Source of the DNA: Cyclina sinensis | Lineage: Eukaryota; Mollusca; Bivalvia; Venerida; Veneridae | Direction: 5' to 3' | DNA length: 64,000 bases | NCBI GenBank assembly: GCA_012932295.1 | Contig: JAAONU010000123.1 | Location: forward strand, 3,038,001-3,102,000 | Shown: positions 30,961-42,006 of the stretch, one piece after another | Layout of the letters: each line of letters opens with the position of its first letter | How positions within the stretch are numbered: the first letter of the stretch is position 1 | The notes under the pieces: model-generated | Told to the model about the DNA's origin: nothing | Databases searched by the model: none | What the model saw: only the letters and a program-made list of their open reading frames with translations | Translations under genes and position numbers: made by a program

Positions 30961-33900
30961 AAGTTTTGACTACAAATGACCCAAAATGGCCATCCTAGCA
31001 ATGTGCCAGACCTCCATGGTAAGAGCAGGCTTGATCTCTGAAATTTCCATTTCATATTTATAAGACATACATGTAAAGGTGCTTTGGTGAACAATAATTA
31101 TTATTGCTCAAACCATTTTTTCTTTCAAATTTAATATCGCTTTTTCAAGGCACTTATGTTTTGAAGGGCAGTATAGACATGCAGACATTTACGACAATAA
31201 CCAGGAAAACAAAATCAATCATTTGCAGTGCAGAGGTCATAAATGTCAGGGAACAATCTCTAATGAAGAACTGGAATCAATAACTGTGTGCTCAACCAAT
31301 AAGATTTCTAATTTTCATTATATCAAAGATAATCGGAAATTCCCCCACTGAACATGCTCATCACTGAGGTTTTAAATCCACACAATATTTGATGCGAAAA
31401 TAACATTTGAATTCATTTATCCATTTTATTTTGGTCCAGAAATGGATGTGTTTTTATCCCCTTTAAATCTAAGCATGTGTAAGTTATTTTTAGCTGCTGG
31501 ACTTTCTATAATGTCAAAAAACAAAGTTATCCTATGTTCCAATGTAACAGCCCTGTCCTTTAAATCATGTTCAGAAGTAACCCTTAACTTCACAACTGGA
31601 ATGACAGACAAATCAAAAGCATACATTTCACATTAGTAAACTTTTCGGTATAAAAGTTTAAGAAAGCTTTGAATTTTTTTTCTGGTAGTATACAATGAGA
31701 GTCTGGAAAATGAACCAAATAAATCAACAGAACTTAGGAAAGGTTGCTGATATGGAGTCTACATACTAAACATTTAGTTTAAGTACCTAAGCTACATAAA
31801 TACCCAATTCTGCTAAGTCAGAGGCTGAAAAATATTATACATGGTCTAGTTTTAAGAAGGTCACCCTAGCAATTTGATAACATATCCTGTTGGACAGATC
31901 ATGATTCTGATAAATATTAAATTTGAGTGAATATAAGCATAAAAAGCAAACGGCGCGTCAAGCCATATCAATGATTTGATCATTCTTCCTTACTCCTGAT
32001 ACATCTAATTATTTATATCTGCTCTGCTTAGCCAGTGCAACAAGGTGAGAGAATGGGTGGTTAAGTTTAATTATGAAAAGGAATTCTAAAATTAGAATTA
32101 TATTAGTGATTAGTCATACATCAAATTTCATGGAATTTATCAAAAGCATACCACCCTGATAACTTCTATAACACACTAATATATGACCTTTAGCTTAGTG
32201 TGTCCACATAAAGACCTAACTTAATAATTATGTCTCATATGAATGCTGACAAGGCCTTTAAAATAAGTGAATACATCAAGTTACTTTCTTACCGTTACTT
32301 TCTTACCAAGTAAAATATATTACTAACTTTGACAAGTGGTCAGAAGCATTGTATTTTATATAATTTCCTGACAGGACAATTAAGATGTGCAAACTGCGAG
32401 TTTTCTTACCTACTTACTTTGTGTCTTATAATAGATATCTCAGCTTTTAATAAATAGTTCACCGTGACATTTCATAAGTACCCATTGATTAAATATTTAT
32501 ATAATATCAGTTTCTAGTGATATTCAGGTTAATATTACCACTTCAAGTATTGGTACAATACTAAAGTCCTAGGAAAATGATCCCAGCAGTAAAATAGCTA
32601 AACTAATCAATTTTTTCAAGTTTTAAAAAAACTTACACACCATTCTCTTGTAAACTCAATCAATAGCTGTAAACTGTAATTACTTGAAAACCGGCCAAAT
32701 CTCCTTTTGCCCTTAAGCTTGTAATAAATTATACAATGTACATTTCCTCTCCTTCCAAGTATGTTTTTGGTATTTGCTAATTAACGATCCTTCTATATCC
32801 CTTACTTTATACTGTCGGACACTCCTGAATTATTAGGTAGTTATGATCTCGAGACCCATTTATGTCTCATCTTTTCTTAATAGTAAGTGACATGCCCAGT
32901 CAACAATTAAATATAGCTATGACAGTATCGGTTTTCTAGAATAAATGCTACATTCTCGTCATCATTCCTTAAGTCTAATAAAACACACTACAGGTTGTCT
33001 CATAATCTGTAACCTTTACAACATGCAAATGTTTTTATACCAAGTTAATACAGGCAATAAAATAATATGAGAAAAACTGGAACCTCTTAAAACTTACTCA
33101 GAGAACTAAAATCATCTCACCTGATATGTTTGTTTAGATATATTGTTAGTTGTCAATTACGAAGAAATTGTAGTTAGAAAAAACAGTTTCATGCATAAAG
33201 TTAGTACCTGTATATAAGACTAGCCCAGAGAGAGACACATTTCAGGACATAAGATCAGAAATGACCACTAAAGTATACAGCAACTACTCGTTACTATCAG
33301 GGATCTGTTTAAATTTTCTGATATATTATTCTGTGTAACTGTAAGTGAAAACCACCCTTAGAAATTTTCCTTAGGTTTCCACTAACTAAATTCAAGGGTT
33401 ACTTCAAGCACAGTACTATGAGTGTACGTATGACTGAATGCACATCCTTTTTTGATATATCTTAGTTACAAATGTACAGTTGAAATGTCTTTCTTCCAAT
33501 CAACAAAGGATGTATTCATTAGAATTGCATTTCTCATTGTTTCTACTTAGATGTACTGAAGGAAAAAAGAACGTTTTCACAGTACAACATAATTCTATTA
33601 AATGGCAACTTTCTCAATTGCATTTCCACTTTATTAGCTTTCATATGTGCATTAACTGTGTTTCTCTATTTTCACAAACATGAAAAATATAATACTTCTG
33701 TTAATTCCAACTTCTGAAAAAACATTCTCAAAGATATTTAACTGAGGGTATTGAAACCTTTGGTCTTAACAGCTACTGAAAATGGATTCAAAGACCAAAT
33801 CTTGGCAGACATGCTAATCTGGTTACTAAGAAAACATTACACAGATGTATTTCTAGGGTCTTTATAGTGATTTAAGATTTTTTCTGAAAAATGTCTAGGG

Positions 33901-34244
33901 GTGGTGTTTGGTGGCTATATTCAAGCTTTGTCATACAAGTGTAAAATGCCATTACATGGATACATACCTGATTTTACTGCGAACTAAGTCTATCAAGCAT
34001 GCCCCCAAAAACCTAGTAAAATGTTTATATCGTTTACCAATACTTTAGTTTAAAATAACTTACAATTTCTTAAAAATTCTGATTATTTTTACAAAGGTTG
34101 GGCTGGGTATGATGGTGCATGTTTGTCTGAAATTGTTTTGTTATAGTTAATTTACAAAAACTTACATCATCGGTTCATAGCAGTTAATTTAACTTAAGAC
34201 AGTTCTACTTTGTTTTTCTTTACCAAGGCAAGACCTGTCGAGGA
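30961..34244. other. Intergenic DNA downstream of BicD, no gene seen
   Basis: I see no coding exon, RNA gene or clear mobile element. If BicD has long alternative 3' UTRs they would extend into this stretch on the minus strand. The nearest poly(A) signal to the stop codon is at 34260-34265. Confidence 0.45.
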
Positions 34245-34464
34245 TTCTGGGTTACAGAATTTATTGTGAACCAATCGCCAAAGCAAGCCAGGAAGATTGT
34301 GCCAATAACCAATGAGAAGATGTGAGTATATGTCTGAGAGAGTAGACAAACCTGAGCGCTCTACAGTTATGTATACAGTACAGGAGTATGTGATGTGGGA
34401 AAGCGGGACTTGCGGACTTACCCAAAAATAAAACTGGTACTTGCAGGGATGGAGAATTCAAGTT
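34245..34464 (-). other. BicD 3' UTR with poly(A) signal
   Basis: On the minus strand AATAAA lies at 34265-34260, about 200 nt past the stop codon. This defines a short candidate 3' UTR. Confidence 0.55.
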
Positions 34465-37400
34465 CTAATAGTCGCGTCTTGGATTTGAATGGCTATGATG
34501 GTTTTGATAGTTTTGGTGCCTGCCTCCCCCATAGCGCCCACTATATGACTGTTCATCATTGTAGTGACTTACTTTGGAAGCGCCAGACTTGTTTCTACCG
34601 CCACCTCCTTGCGGACGACGCATGTTCCGCCTCTCTCTGTCAAACTCCAGATCCTCTAATCTCTGAGTTAACACCAGTTTCTGCTGAATTGCCATTCTGA
34701 GAAGTGAATTAAGGGTCTTCTTCTCCTCTTCTGCAGCAGCAAGCTGACGCTGGTATTCATCAAGCTGGGTGACATATTCGTCACAGCGCTGAGCAAACAT
34801 TGCTCGTAGAGAAGCAAAAGTGGCAGCATCCTCTTTCAAAGCTTTCAGTTCATTTCTCAACTTCAGCATTGTCTCTGTAACTATCACTTTCTCATTTTCA
34901 TATTTCTGTTTCAAATTAGCCAAAGCAAACTCTGCTGTAGATTTATTTGCTTTGAGAACACTTCTCAAGGTTGCAATTTGTTCTCTCTTTGTAGACAACA
35001 TTGCTTTCAACTTAACAATTTGTTCCTGCAACTCTTGAGCATCCGACTGTTCATTGTCATCAGTTCTATTTCTTGAAACTTCCATTAAATGCTCAACAGA
35101 TTTTTTCAAATGTTTTGTCTGATCAAGAATGGTTTCAGTTAATTTCTGACAGGAATTTGCATCAGCCTTCACTGAGTTCTCATACATCTCAATCTGGCTC
35201 TTTTTAGCTTTAGATCGCTTCTTTTTACCACTTTCCTTTTCTGAAATTTCTTCAGACTTCTCTTCAGGCTCCTCACTGCCTTCTCTGGAATCTGGTTTGG
35301 ACAGTTTATCAATGGCCTTGGCATGCTGAAGCATCACACGGCTAGGTGTTTCCCCACTGACTTCACAAACAAGGTGATACAACTGAGCAAGCTCTTCTGT
35401 AACCTTAAGCATCTCATCTTGTGTCATATTCAAGGAACTTTGAGATTCACCTGCAACATTTGTCATAGTCTTCAAATCCTTATCCATGTCTTTTAAGACA
35501 TCCTCATACTGCTTACATTTGGCCTGAAGTTGATTAAGTATATCTGTGATAGCAGGATCCCCTTCTTGTAGACCTCCTTGTTTGTTCCTCTCCATTAAGC
35601 TACTGATTTCTGACTGTAGTTCATTTATTTGTTGTAAAGCAGAGGAATATTTCTTTTCATTCATCATCAAATTTTTCTTCATTTCCAACAAAGCCTTCTT
35701 TTTCTGATCAGATTCATTTTCAATTTGTTTGTCTAAAACGTCTGAAACATCACTATCAGGTGATGAATCAAGACTGCCATTAGCCAAAGCAGCACTTATT
35801 TGTGCTTTTAACTGATTAGCTCTGTCCTTCTGTTGAATAAGATCAGACTGAGTATCCTCGATCAATTTCTTGGCTTCATCCAAGGCATGCTGAAGTTCTA
35901 TTTTCTCTTCTTCACTCTGTTCCAGAAGCTGTTCTAACTTCTTTACCTCATTTTGTTGTATTTCACTCAGGATATCATTAACCTTTCCTGGCCCTTTTCT
36001 AGCAGGTTGTCCATCTTCTTTGTGTTCATAATCAGCTTCTACCTTCTTTAAGGCTGGATGTCCATCTTCCTCATCTACATCACCTTCATGATTATTTAGT
36101 TTCAAACCATCACTCAGGCCACCAAGCTGTGCCAAATTACTCAGATTAAACATGGACTCCTGTGTTAATCTAGCATCAAGTTCCTTCTTTAAGGCATGTT
36201 TCTGCTCTCTTTCAACCTGTAATGCATTCAGAGCTTCTTCAAGATTTTTATCGACTATCTTTTTCAAAGAAACACTTTCATCTAATTGCATGTTTAAATC
36301 ATCCAGTTCTTCTTCCAGTCTTTTCTTTTCATGTTTTAATCCTTCATACTCTACCTGGCTCTGTTTTAAAACTGACACTTGCTTTTGCAGTGATATGTTT
36401 TCTTCCTCTAATTCAGAATAGTCCACAATGTTTCTATTTTCTCTGATTTTATACTCTTTCAGTTCACTTTTCAACTGTCTTCTCTGATCTTCCAGCTGAT
36501 CACATTTGCTCTGTAGGTCAGATACCAGAGATGCCATGACACTATGTTCAGACGAGAGCCTTTCATTGTTTTGTTTCCAAGTTTTGAGTTCTGTTTCAAG
36601 GCCTTGTATATTCTCCTGGTATCCCTGCTCACGGGATACTGACTCTCTAATGATACTATCCTCCAAACTGATGCCACTTTCATTTTGCTTCTTAAAAATA
36701 CCTTGGTGTTTACTGAGGGTCTGTAAAATATTAAAACAGAAACTGACATTCAACTTACAAATTTATCTCTGTATATCTAAACTTCTAAAACCTTAAAACA
36801 TTGAAATTCAGTAAGGATATCTTGCCTGTGAAGTGTGCACTTTCAAAACATGTTCTAAAATAATAGAGTGAATGTCGATTTTTTTCATTAAATAAATGAT
36901 ACCATGTCTACATGAAAGAGACTCAGTTTTGAATAAATGATAAACAGTAAATACATATACTTACCTTTATCACTTTTAAATTGTAAATATGATAAAAAAA
37001 ATCAGATTGAATGTTTGGAGATACTATAAACTGAATAATATTAATATAATTATAAGAGGAATAATAAAAAAATACAGAATGGTAAGATGTGGTGTAACAT
37101 TATTTTTGAATGAAGCATAAAGTTCTGTGACATCTGTTATGCAAATTTATGAAAATACTGCGTCATCGTTCAATGTTGAGCATGCCTCCAGCAATTTCTT
37201 AACTTTGTCCTTATATTTTTTTGTTTTATGTACTCATTATGTTCAAAAGTATATACATGTAGGAACAGTCATTCTGCAGCATCTCAGGCATGATTAGTTC
37301 TGACAGCTTTCAAATCGTTTTGAGACGACCCCTTCACACGTAACCGAAGAGGTGTGGATACACAACTATGACTCAACGCTTTCAACACTTACCTCTTTTG

Positions 37401-37608
37401 CATGTTCCAGCTCAGTTTTTATATGCTCCTTTTCAGCCTCAAGTTCTTCGATGTGACTCTCGAGCTGATGTTTCTCTTCAAGGACGGCCAATCCGTATTC
37501 CGCCGCTCGGATTTTTTCTTGATTTGTTTCAGTTAATTCCTGCTGCAAACGTTGAAGTTCAATTTTTATTTCTTCAACAGAAAGTGAAGATATGTCTAGA
37601 TCAGACAT
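34465..37608 (-). CDS. BicD: Bicaudal D dynein-dynactin cargo adaptor
   Basis: Coiled-coil adaptor that activates dynein-dynactin and links it to Rab6 vesicles, mRNPs and other cargo. Two coding exons: 37393-37608 (72 codons) and 34465-36720 (751 residues plus stop). The intron, 36721-37392, has donor GTAAGTG and acceptor TTTTACAG and is phase 0. The protein is 823 residues, against about 824 in human BICD2. The dynein-binding CC1 box AAEYG is at 35-39 in [34 protein letters not shown] (173-190) and the C-terminal cargo domain (about 643-772, with [15 protein letters not shown]) match human closely. The start is the first ATG of the frame, with A at -3. Residues 773-823 form an unusual Gly/Arg/Tyr/His-rich tail. 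A CACGTG E-box lies 116 nt upstream. The family assignment is secure. Confidence 0.96.
36721..37392 (-). other. BicD intron
   Basis: This is the single intron within the coding region. It is AT-rich and no embedded feature was recognised. Confidence 0.85.
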
Positions 37609-37723
37609 CGTGGCAGGTATGTCTCGAAACAGTACGAAAAACAAGAAAATCCAGTACGGATGGACATATATTCAATGTTAATCACGATCTTTCATCCATT
37701 TTTAATTTATGTAAATAATTACA

Positions 37724-37733
37724 GTCACGTGAC
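37724..37733. promoter_or_regulatory. Palindromic E-box GTCACGTGAC upstream of BicD
   Basis: A perfect 10 bp palindrome, 116 nt upstream of the BicD start codon. It matches the core bound by USF/MITF/TFEB bHLH-Zip factors. Its position fits a proximal promoter, but function is inferred. Confidence 0.5.
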
Positions 37734-37879
37734 TATAGCGGAACAGCGTCAGAATTACACACGACATCAATTGACTTTTAAACCTATAAACCACTAATAT
37801 TGTGCCTGCACAATTGTTTATCTCCCTTGTTAGTAGTTCGAACTTACATGTATCGCTCAAATTCAAACTATTCAAAATA

Positions 37880-39030
37880 AGAAGAAGCATCCACTGGGTT
37901 ATGCCTAATAATTGATTGTACACGTGATCACATTTTGATGCAATATTTCTTGCGATATTGATAGTTATGTTCTTGCTTTAAAAATAATGTGTCTGTTCAT
38001 GTCATGGAGTAAACAAAGTTAGGAAGTCAACTTCAACTTATTACTGCCAAAAGTCAAAACTGACTATACTAGGCCGGAGGGTGTCAGGAACATTAAAATT
38101 ATAAAAGATAATAACAAAGAAAACAAGATTTAACTGAATATCTCACTTAAACGTTTATTTTAAATACTTAAAATCTATAAAACTTGTTTAGTCCACTGAT
38201 GAAAGCTGGCACAGTTGGGGTAGCCTTAATCTCGGTCGGTAATTCGTTCCAGAGTCGTATAGTCCTTGGGAAGAATGAGTTCATGTGATGTTGTGTTTTT
38301 GATTGTGGGATGAGGAATTTGCTGTTTCTTGTGTTTGTAAGGTGATTGTGATCGACATTGACCTGTTGGTTTTTTATTTTGTGTAGCATGACCAGGCTGG
38401 CATGGTTTCGCCTTTGTTCTAAAGTTGATCATTTTAGTTCCTTGATCATCATGTTTGTTACACTGCTTGTATAGTGGACTGGTAATCATTTTGGACGTAC
38501 CTTGCAGCTGACCTCTGGACGATTTCTATTCTGTGAGTGAGATATTTTTGCCATGGATGCCATATGGTTGAGCAGTATTCAACCTGTGGTCTTACATAAG
38601 TTTTGTATGCTGCTTCTTTGAGTTGTTTGTTTTGTGTTTTGACATTTCGTCTGATAAACCTAAGCTGTCTTTTGCTTTGTTTGTGGTATTGTTTATATGG
38701 GATGACCAGTTTAGGTTACTACTTATTGTAACTCCTAAGTATTTTGCATTTTCTATGGTTTTCAGTATAGTGTTATGTAGGGTGTAGGGAAAGATGACGT
38801 AATTCTATAGAAGTAATTCTATTACAATGTATAATATATAATATTACTAGTCTTTACAAGCACATGATAATTTTATAATGAACACACTATAAAATATAAT
38901 CTTTGAGAACTCAATTACTATCATTTAATTTTAGAAAATAATTAAACTATTGTAAATATAGCTAAAAAAAGGAGAACAACATAACAATTCTAAATTTTAC
39001 AAGTCTTAATTTTCCAGTGTACATTATAAT
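37880..39030. repeat. Dispersed repeat A, copy 1, interrupted by a LINE-bearing insert
   Basis: 37880-37978 and 38812-39030 together match the continuous stretch at about 62300-62610. Shared phrases are AAGCATCCA.TGGGTTA, TTGCGATATTG, CTTTACAAGCACA and ATATAATCTTTGAGAACTCA. The two halves are separated by about 830 bp that copy 2 lacks. Copies are roughly 80-85% similar by eye. Confidence 0.75.
38150..38795 (-). pseudogene. 5'-truncated LINE reverse transcriptase fragment
   Basis: Read on the minus strand, conceptual frames give the C-terminal end of a non-LTR retrotransposon reverse transcriptase. NAKYLGVTISSNLNW comes from about 38750-38700, and the family's closing FFPRTIRLWNELP from 38280-38230. 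Frameshifts separate the segments, and the catalytic palm domain is missing, as is usual for 5'-truncated insertions. The clade (Jockey, CR1 or other) cannot be fixed from this piece. It lies inside the insert that splits repeat A. Confidence 0.85.
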
Positions 39031-39031
39031 C

Positions 39032-39148
39032 ACTGCTATACACTGAGCATGGAAAAGAACCAGAGGTGTCATTTGAATAGGAAGCTTTCTGTATCGTGCA
39101 CTATCCCCAACAACCTCTTCATTTTGCGTCGGTCATTTGGGCAATCGG
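39032..39148 (+). repeat. Partial SINE (body only)
   Basis: The stretch with TGCTATACACTGAGCATG and AAAAGAACCAGAGGTG matches the 3' body of the full SINE at 39306-39592, including GCGTCGGTCAT..GGGCAA. The tRNA-like head is absent. Confidence 0.75.
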
Positions 39149-39149
39149 T

Positions 39150-39275
39150 TGCAGGGCCGCAAATGGGGTCGCAGGTAGGATCGGAAGGCCGCAGAAAAAG
39201 AATGTCCGGCTCCAGAAGCTCTGCTGCCTATTCTTTGTTAATAGACACTCTTTCGCAGTTAGAAAACTCGCCAAA
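39150..39275. repeat. Dispersed repeat B, copy 1
   Basis: This stretch, with GGATCG, AGAAGCTCTGCTGCCTATTC and GAAAACTCGCC, has a counterpart at about 63445-63555 with the same order of phrases. It links the 37.9-39.6 kb block with the 62.3-63.6 kb block. Confidence 0.65.
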
Positions 39276-39305
39276 AAGAACAGAGTCAGATTTCTTTTTA
39301 TTTTT

Positions 39306-39592
39306 AGGAGAGGATGTGGTCCAGTGGTAACGGGCTGGACTGGTAAACCAGCTGTCTAGAGTTTGATTCCCCGCTCCTCCAGTAACATTACTAATAGTCT
39401 TTCGGATGAGACGTTTAACCGAGGTCCCATGTGTCAGTGCTATACACTGAGCATGCAAAAGAACCAGGGGTGTCTCTGGAATGGGATGCTTTCTGTGTCT
39501 TGCACTACCCCGACAACATAAAATAACTAATCTCTTCAGGGGGCGTCGGTCATATGGGCAACTGGTACCGACGATAAAGAAGCTCAAATAGA
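39306..39592 (+). mobile_element. tRNA-derived SINE, full copy 1
   Basis: The head has an A-box-like TGGTCCAGTGG (39317-39327) and a B-box-like AGTTTGATTCC (39360-39370), spaced as in tRNA genes. The head ends near CTCCTCCAGTAACATTAC. The body runs through TTTCGGATGAGACGTTTAA and TGCTATACACTGAGCATG to GGTACCGACGAT. A second full copy at 62688-62950 and a partial copy at 39032 establish a repeat family. Open frames across it are spurious. Confidence 0.85.
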
Positions 39593-39619
39593 AAGATAGT
39601 CTTTTTCTTTTAGGCAAGA

Positions 39620-42006
39620 TATGATACTATGCTGAAGACCATACATGAAAATATTTTAAAATATTGATTCAGGTGTGCCGAGTTACACATTCATAGAGCA
39701 AACATTCGGTATTTTTTTAAAATGGACCGTGGAAAGCGGGATACTGAATGTCTTTTGTCCACAAAACTACCAAACCTACATGGAATAACTCACATGATCA
39801 CTACTCCACATTTATACTCTTGTTTAAAAGATTTGTTTCGCTGTATACAGTCTTGTGGATTTGAAATTGTATAGGCCTGTTGTTGACAACATCTTCTCAT
39901 TATCATGTTTATACCCCATACCAGACAAGACGATGTTTTGCAGCTCGCTTTCTAAAATGAATGGAATTAATCGCAGACCATTTCTTTAAACTGCTGGTTT
40001 CCTGAAGCTGCTCGGCTTGTCGCGACTGAGTATATATTGACTATCATACTGGATTATGTAGAACTGATATTTTATGTAGAAAAAAATGTGAGTTTTGAAA
40101 CGTACCATTACATCAACGAATTATTAGTCTCAGTTTGAGCTGCCTGTCGGCCATGTAGCTTTGACAAGGGTAGAATACGTTCTGTTAAAATTCAAATGTG
40201 AAACAGTTTCTTATTTTTGGTGTCCTTCTTTGTATTCAAGCAACGTCTGCATGTTGCAGTAGCAGTCAAACAATAGTTATTCTCATCTTACAACACTATT
40301 TTCCAAAAGCACGTTATGTACATAACGAAATTCGAGTACAGTTTTCTTTCCATATTTTTGACAGGAAACAAACTAATAAAGATGCTGTTACGACATAACG
40401 AAATTCAAGTCAAATTTTCTTTCCATGATTTTGACAAGAAACAAAGTAATAAGACTACTGTTAAGTACATAACAAAATTCGAGTAAATTTTTTTTACCGT
40501 GTTTTCGACGGGAAACAGTGATAAGGTTGCTCTTTTCGTAATTTAGTATTCTGTTGCCTTTGTGTTAAGTCTTGAACACTATCAAAATTCGTGTTTTCCG
40601 ATTATTTACTATAATATGATTTTAAGAAAAGTGTGGATCAAAGCACTTCATGTGCTTAGACATAAAAAAGTTCAGTAAGTTGGAAAACTTAAAATCAAGA
40701 AAACATGCAAAAATTAATTACAAACTAAAAATAGATGCCTGTATGACATTAGTTAGTGTACTCAAGGCCTTTATTGAGGACCTGGTGTACTAAAACACTG
40801 AAGATGCTAAGAACGCATTTGTGAACTAAACTGTACCATTAAAAGATGAAAATGCTCAGAACACACGTATACCATAGGCTTCTAGAGCAATGATACAATA
40901 TATAATGTTTAAAGAATGCGCGATTGGAAACAGTTGATATACGGATAAAATTATAGGAACATTCACATATGTTTGAGTATAAGAACGTCTTTAAAAATGC
41001 TCAGAGCCAATGCTTAAATGAAGTATTTCAGAATACTTTTCCTTTAGAAATGCGTAGATAAGATGCAGGAACTTCGACACTTTATGAAACCATGTCATTA
41101 TGGCGGCTCAATATACATGGGTGCAATAATAATTTAACTTAAACATTCGATCCATTCTGTTTCGCTCTATTCATCTACCCAATGAAGTTGTACGGAATGT
41201 GTACCGTGGGTAACCGACAATCGTTACAACACTGAATTGCTTAGAAGTCAGAACACAGTTAAGGAAAGAAAAGCGTTTTCGTTTTCTTTAATTGCAACAC
41301 GCCAGATGACAAAACGAAAACAGAGCATAACTTTTTTAGAAACACATATTTCAGTTTCCATTTTTGCTGAAGTTTTATAACCGTACATGTGTACCGGTTC
41401 ATATATTATACGTTACGTCATAAGTTTTGTATTATATTTGTATCAGTATTTATGTGAAATAATCAAAAGTTTGAATCTTGACATAATCTTATATTATTCC
41501 ACTCACGGTTACGATTAATATGTTCGTAAAGGCTAAACTAATCTATTCTAATCCGCACCCAGGCATGAAATTTTAAGAACTTTGCAAGCGAAATAAAAGG
41601 TTTACTTAACATTTATATAATTTCACCAATAGCATTCGAATGATACTTTGATTAATGGAGATTTAAAATTTCTGTCAAGTATCAATATATTATATTCAAG
41701 TAAGGAATGATAGACGTATGGTTATTTCCTGTATATATATACAACTAATTTGATAAGACACAACAAACTATATTACGCAAAAATCTGTACACTATTTTAA
41801 AATACTGAATTATTTAAAATACACTCAGAAGTTTAAGATTCTGAACTAATTGTTTAACATTATAAAATGGATTTAAACTGAGAATCACATTTGTCAACGA
41901 AAAGAGTCTTGAACATTATTATTTAATTACTGAAAGTCTGCTAAGGTAAAAGCACTTCGTTTTCAAAGTTTGAAAGTTATAATTGTGGTGATCGAATACC
42001 AGAGAC
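39620..42006. other. Intergenic DNA upstream of the acidic CaaX gene
   Basis: No gene is seen. It contains a three-copy ~73 bp tandem repeat at 40320-40540. The promoter of the downstream gene must lie near the right end, but no TATA box at a suitable distance is clear. Confidence 0.45.
40320..40540. repeat. Three tandem copies of a ~73 bp unit
   Basis: Units begin ACATAACGAAATTC at 40320, 40393 and 40467, and each continues through TTTTCTTTCCAT, TTTTGACA.GAAACA and TAATAA. The third copy is the most diverged. Confidence 0.8.

Noticed and set aside
34820..36796. Several plus-strand open frames across 34.4-36.8 kb
   Set aside because: They are antisense shadows of the BicD exon, whose minus-strand reading is conserved over 751 residues.
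39228..39617. 129 aa minus-strand open frame
   Set aside because: It lies across the SINE copy and flanking repeat B. The SINE reading explains the sequence.
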